From JBBROS01 sp963792675 (GTDB lineage Bacteria; Pseudomonadota; Alphaproteobacteria; Acetobacterales; Acetobacteraceae), in NCBI GenBank assembly GCA_963792675.1, contig CAWBWT010000002.1, positions 3,534,001 through 3,598,000 of the forward strand: 64,000 bases of DNA. Direction: 5' to 3'. The position numbers and the translations under genes were made by a program. The notes beneath the pieces are model-generated. The model was not told the origin of the DNA. It was given only the letters and a program-made list of their open reading frames with translations, and ran no database searches. Below, in pieces: positions 62,080 through 64,000 of the stretch; position 1 is the first letter of the stretch; the number at the start of each line of letters is the position of its first letter.

Positions 62080-62700
62080 ATGCCGGAACTGCCTGATCTA
62101 CCGCCCGCGGCGTTCGATAAGCTCGACCCGACCCCCGACCCGGTCTTCTACGATCAGCCCCGTTTCGTCGCCCACATCGACGACGGCGCGATCGCCGCGG
62201 TCACCGGGATTTATCGCGACACCCTGCCGCCAGGTGGCGACCTGCTCGACCTGATGAGCAGCTGGATCAGCCATCTGCCGGCGGAAATCGGCTACGCGTC
62301 CGTTGTCGGCCACGGCATGAACGCCGCCGAGCTCGCGGCAAATCCGCGGCTGACACGCTGGTTCCTGCAGGACCTCAATGCCGAGCCGGAGCTGCCGCTG
62401 CCCGATGCCTCGTTCGACGCCGCGACGCTGTGCGTGTCGGTGCAGTACCTGCAGCGTCCGGTGGCGGTGTTCACCGCAATCCGCCGGGTGCTCCGGCCCG
62501 GCGCGCCGTTCATCGTGACGTTCAGCAACCGCTGCTTCCCAACGAAGGCGGTGGCGATCTGGCAGATCCTCGACGGACCCAACCAGCAGGGCCTGGTGCT
62601 CGCCTACTTGCAGGCCGCCGGGTTCACCCGCCTTTCGAGCAGCAGCATGGCGCCCGACCGCGGTGATCCGCTCTGGGCCGCGATCGGCCGCGCTCCGTAA
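62080..62700 (+). CDS. SAM-dependent methyltransferase-like protein (type 11)
   Basis: This soluble protein of 206 residues resembles class I methyltransferases by layout. GGDLLDLMSSWISHLPAEIG near residue 52 takes the place of the SAM loop, though it lacks a glycine-rich GxGxG. LPLPDASFDAATLCVSVQYL near 105 and RRVLRPGAPFIVTFSNRCFP near 135 are the typical motif II/III region. The N-terminus is proline/aspartate-rich (PDLPPAAFDKLDPTPDPVFY). It stands alone between the glucosidase and the convergent beta-helix gene. The substrate is unknown. Confidence 0.85.
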   Translation: MPELPDLPPAAFDKLDPTPDPVFYDQPRFVAHIDDGAIAAVTGIYRDTLPPGGDLLDLMSSWISHLPAEIGYASVVGHGMNAAELAANPRLTRWFLQDLNAEPELPLPDASFDAATLCVSVQYLQRPVAVFTAIRRVLRPGAPFIVTFSNRCFPTKAVAIWQILDGPNQQGLVLAYLQAAGFTRLSSSSMAPDRGDPLWAAIGRAP

Positions 62701-62737
62701 TCCCCGCCCTATCCAGGCGCGGGTGGGGCCGGCCCGC

Positions 62738-64000
62738 TCAGCCCGTCCAATTGCTCGGCGCGGCCGCGGTGAAGTGCTTGGTGCCGGCGTCGAACATCGT
62801 CGCCGATGAGGCTGCGACGGCCTGGTTGTCGAACCGGATGGAGCTGACATAGAGGTTGCGGTCGGACGCTGGCGAACCGCCATAGGCGTCGTTCAGAAAG
62901 GTGATGGCGATGTCGTGCGGCGTGAAGCGTTCGGCGATGCCGGTCACGGTGATCGCCTGGGTCTGCCCGGCGCCATGCAGCGCCGTGGCGGTGTAGGTGC
63001 CGCCCATCTGCTTGCCGTCCACCGCGACCGTGAACTGGGCATCGCCGAGATAGGCGTCCTCGGCCACGTTGACGACGGCGGTGCTGGTCACGGCAGGCGC
63101 GGCCGAAGCCGGGGCGGCCCCGGGAACGGTGACGCCGAAGCTGGACGTGCGGTTCACATACAGCGCGGCGGAGCTGCCGCCGATGGCCTGGCCGTCATAG
63201 GTGGCGCCGGCTACGTAGAGGTTGCGGTCCGTGCCGGGCGTGCCGCCATAGGCGTCGTTGATGAAGCTGACGCCGACCTGGTGGGCGCCGGCCGCGAGCG
63301 TGCCGATCGAAACGGCTTGCGTGGTGCCCGACGCACGCGACACGGTCGCCGCATAGATGCCGCCAACCTGCTTGCCGTCCACCGTCACGGTGAACTGGGC
63401 GTCGCCGTTCCAGGCGTCCTCCGACACGTTGACGACCAAGCCGGCCGCCGTTGCGCCGGTGGTCGTGGTGGCAGGCGGCGTCGTGGTTGTGGTCGTCGTG
63501 GTCGTCTGGCTGGGCGCGGTGGTCAGCGACAGGGCCGACAGGTCGAGCGCCGGGCGACTGCCGAGGACGGTCGTGCCGCTTTGGCTGGCGGCGCCGGTGA
63601 CGAGCGGGTTGGTGCCGAAGCCGTATACGCTGTTGTTGGTGAAGCTCGCCGTCGCCGCGGTCGAGTTCCACAGCGCCGCGCCAGAGCTTTTGTCGTTGAC
63701 GATGGTGTTGCCGCCGACCGAGAGGCTGGTGCCGCTGCGGAGGTTGCCTTCTTCGCCGTAGGCGATGATCGTGGGGTTCCCGCTTTGCGCGCTCTGCTGG
63801 ATGGTGTTGCCGGAAATGACGGCATTGCCGCCGTTCGGCAGGTCGATCTCGTACGACGCGTTGCTGCTGTTATCGAAGATGCGGTTGCCGGTGATGGTGT
63901 TGTTTTCGGCCCGGCTTTTGATCTCGTGTCCGACATTGGCGTCGTGGATGTAGCTGTTGGTCAGCGAGAACGACTTGACGTCGTTGATATACATGTTGTG
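62738..64000 (-). CDS. Beta-helix protein with two CBM60-like modules, C-terminal part
   Basis: The gene runs off the right edge; about 420 codons are visible. The first part (SLTNSYIHDANVGHEIKS, NNTITGNRIFDNSS, AVISGNTIQQSAQSG) is a right-handed parallel beta-helix of Asn-rich coils. A threonine-rich linker (TTTTTTTTTPPATTTTGAT) leads to two related modules of about 95 residues. Each begins VNVxEDAxxGDAQFTVxVDG and ends near FxNDAYGGxPxxDRNLYV, the pattern of the calcium-dependent xylan-binding CBM60 family. A short tail ends HFTAAAPSNWTG. It is probably a secreted or surface polysaccharide-binding or -cleaving protein. The catalytic part and export signal are outside the window. Confidence 0.85.
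   Translation of the reverse strand, partial: HNMYINDVKSFSLTNSYIHDANVGHEIKSRAENNTITGNRIFDNSSNASYEIDLPNGGNAVISGNTIQQSAQSGNPTIIAYGEEGNLRSGTSLSVGGNTIVNDKSSGAALWNSTAATASFTNNSVYGFGTNPLVTGAASQSGTTVLGSRPALDLSALSLTTAPSQTTTTTTTTTPPATTTTGATAAGLVVNVSEDAWNGDAQFTVTVDGKQVGGIYAATVSRASGTTQAVSIGTLAAGAHQVGVSFINDAYGGTPGTDRNLYVAGATYDGQAIGGSSAALYVNRTSSFGVTVPGAAPASAAPAVTSTAVVNVAEDAYLGDAQFTVAVDGKQMGGTYTATALHGAGQTQAITVTGIAERFTPHDIAITFLNDAYGGSPASDRNLYVSSIRFDNQAVAASSATMFDAGTKHFTAAAPSNWTG

Overview
The window is high-GC DNA (about 70% by eye) packed with short-gap, mostly overlapping genes. The best fit is an alphaproteobacterium, probably Rhodospirillales (Acetobacteraceae or a relative), but no rRNA or other decisive marker is present. 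The clues are the tsaE-addB-addA-trxA neighbourhood with alphaproteobacterial AddAB, the sdhCDAB order, the dispersed 'MAGLDPAI / RIKSGHD' palindromic repeat family, and a group I intron in tRNA-Arg(CCU).

Layout. 1-1880: end of a branched-chain amino acid permease operon (livH, start of livM) and a DUF1217 gene. 1937-19532: a large cobalamin cluster. A minus-strand cobU-cobO-cobQ run and a plus-strand DUF1636-cobW-cobN-cobG-cobH-cobI-cobJ run diverge around a cobalamin riboswitch at 5443-5614; cbiB, cobK, cobL-cobE-cobM, cbiD and cobB complete it. It pairs oxygen-type CobG with CbiD and no CobF. bluB, which makes the lower ligand, lies apart at 50285 and is coupled to a phosphatase gene. 19583-22773: alpha/beta hydrolase, a small unknown, xthA and asd. 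22853-25402: an unrecognised pair of exported or membrane genes. 25542-33131: trxA, a small secreted protein, addA, addB and tsaE, all on the minus strand. 33313-38828: a polysaccharide-type operon (MBOAT acyltransferase, SGNH-like partner, GDP-mannose dehydrogenase, glycosyltransferase). 38845-42649: a ferredoxin reductase of thioredoxin-reductase type, an ABC-2 exporter, a histidine phosphatase and a GFA protein. 42725-43054: tRNA-Arg(CCU) split by a 253-nt group I intron. 43164-50283: one long operon of BKACE enzyme, M19 dipeptidase, aldo/keto reductase and four genes of a hydrogenase-4/complex I-like membrane complex whose large subunit lacks the NiFe cysteines. 50285-55553: bluB, phosphatase, DUF29 and sdhCDAB. 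55728-64000: VOC protein, a secreted unknown, two glycoside hydrolases, a methyltransferase, and the C-terminal part of a beta-helix protein with two CBM60-like modules.

Two features affect the whole window. First, at least fourteen single-frame breaks interrupt otherwise well-conserved genes, including sdhB, cobN, cobM and cbiD. Twelve of the fourteen behave as one extra base, which looks more like residual sequencing error than gene decay. Second, a palindromic repeat built on a CCGGATCAAGTCCGG core occurs four times. It is read in frame inside cobN and at the end of an ABC ATPase, and it replaces the stop region of cobG.
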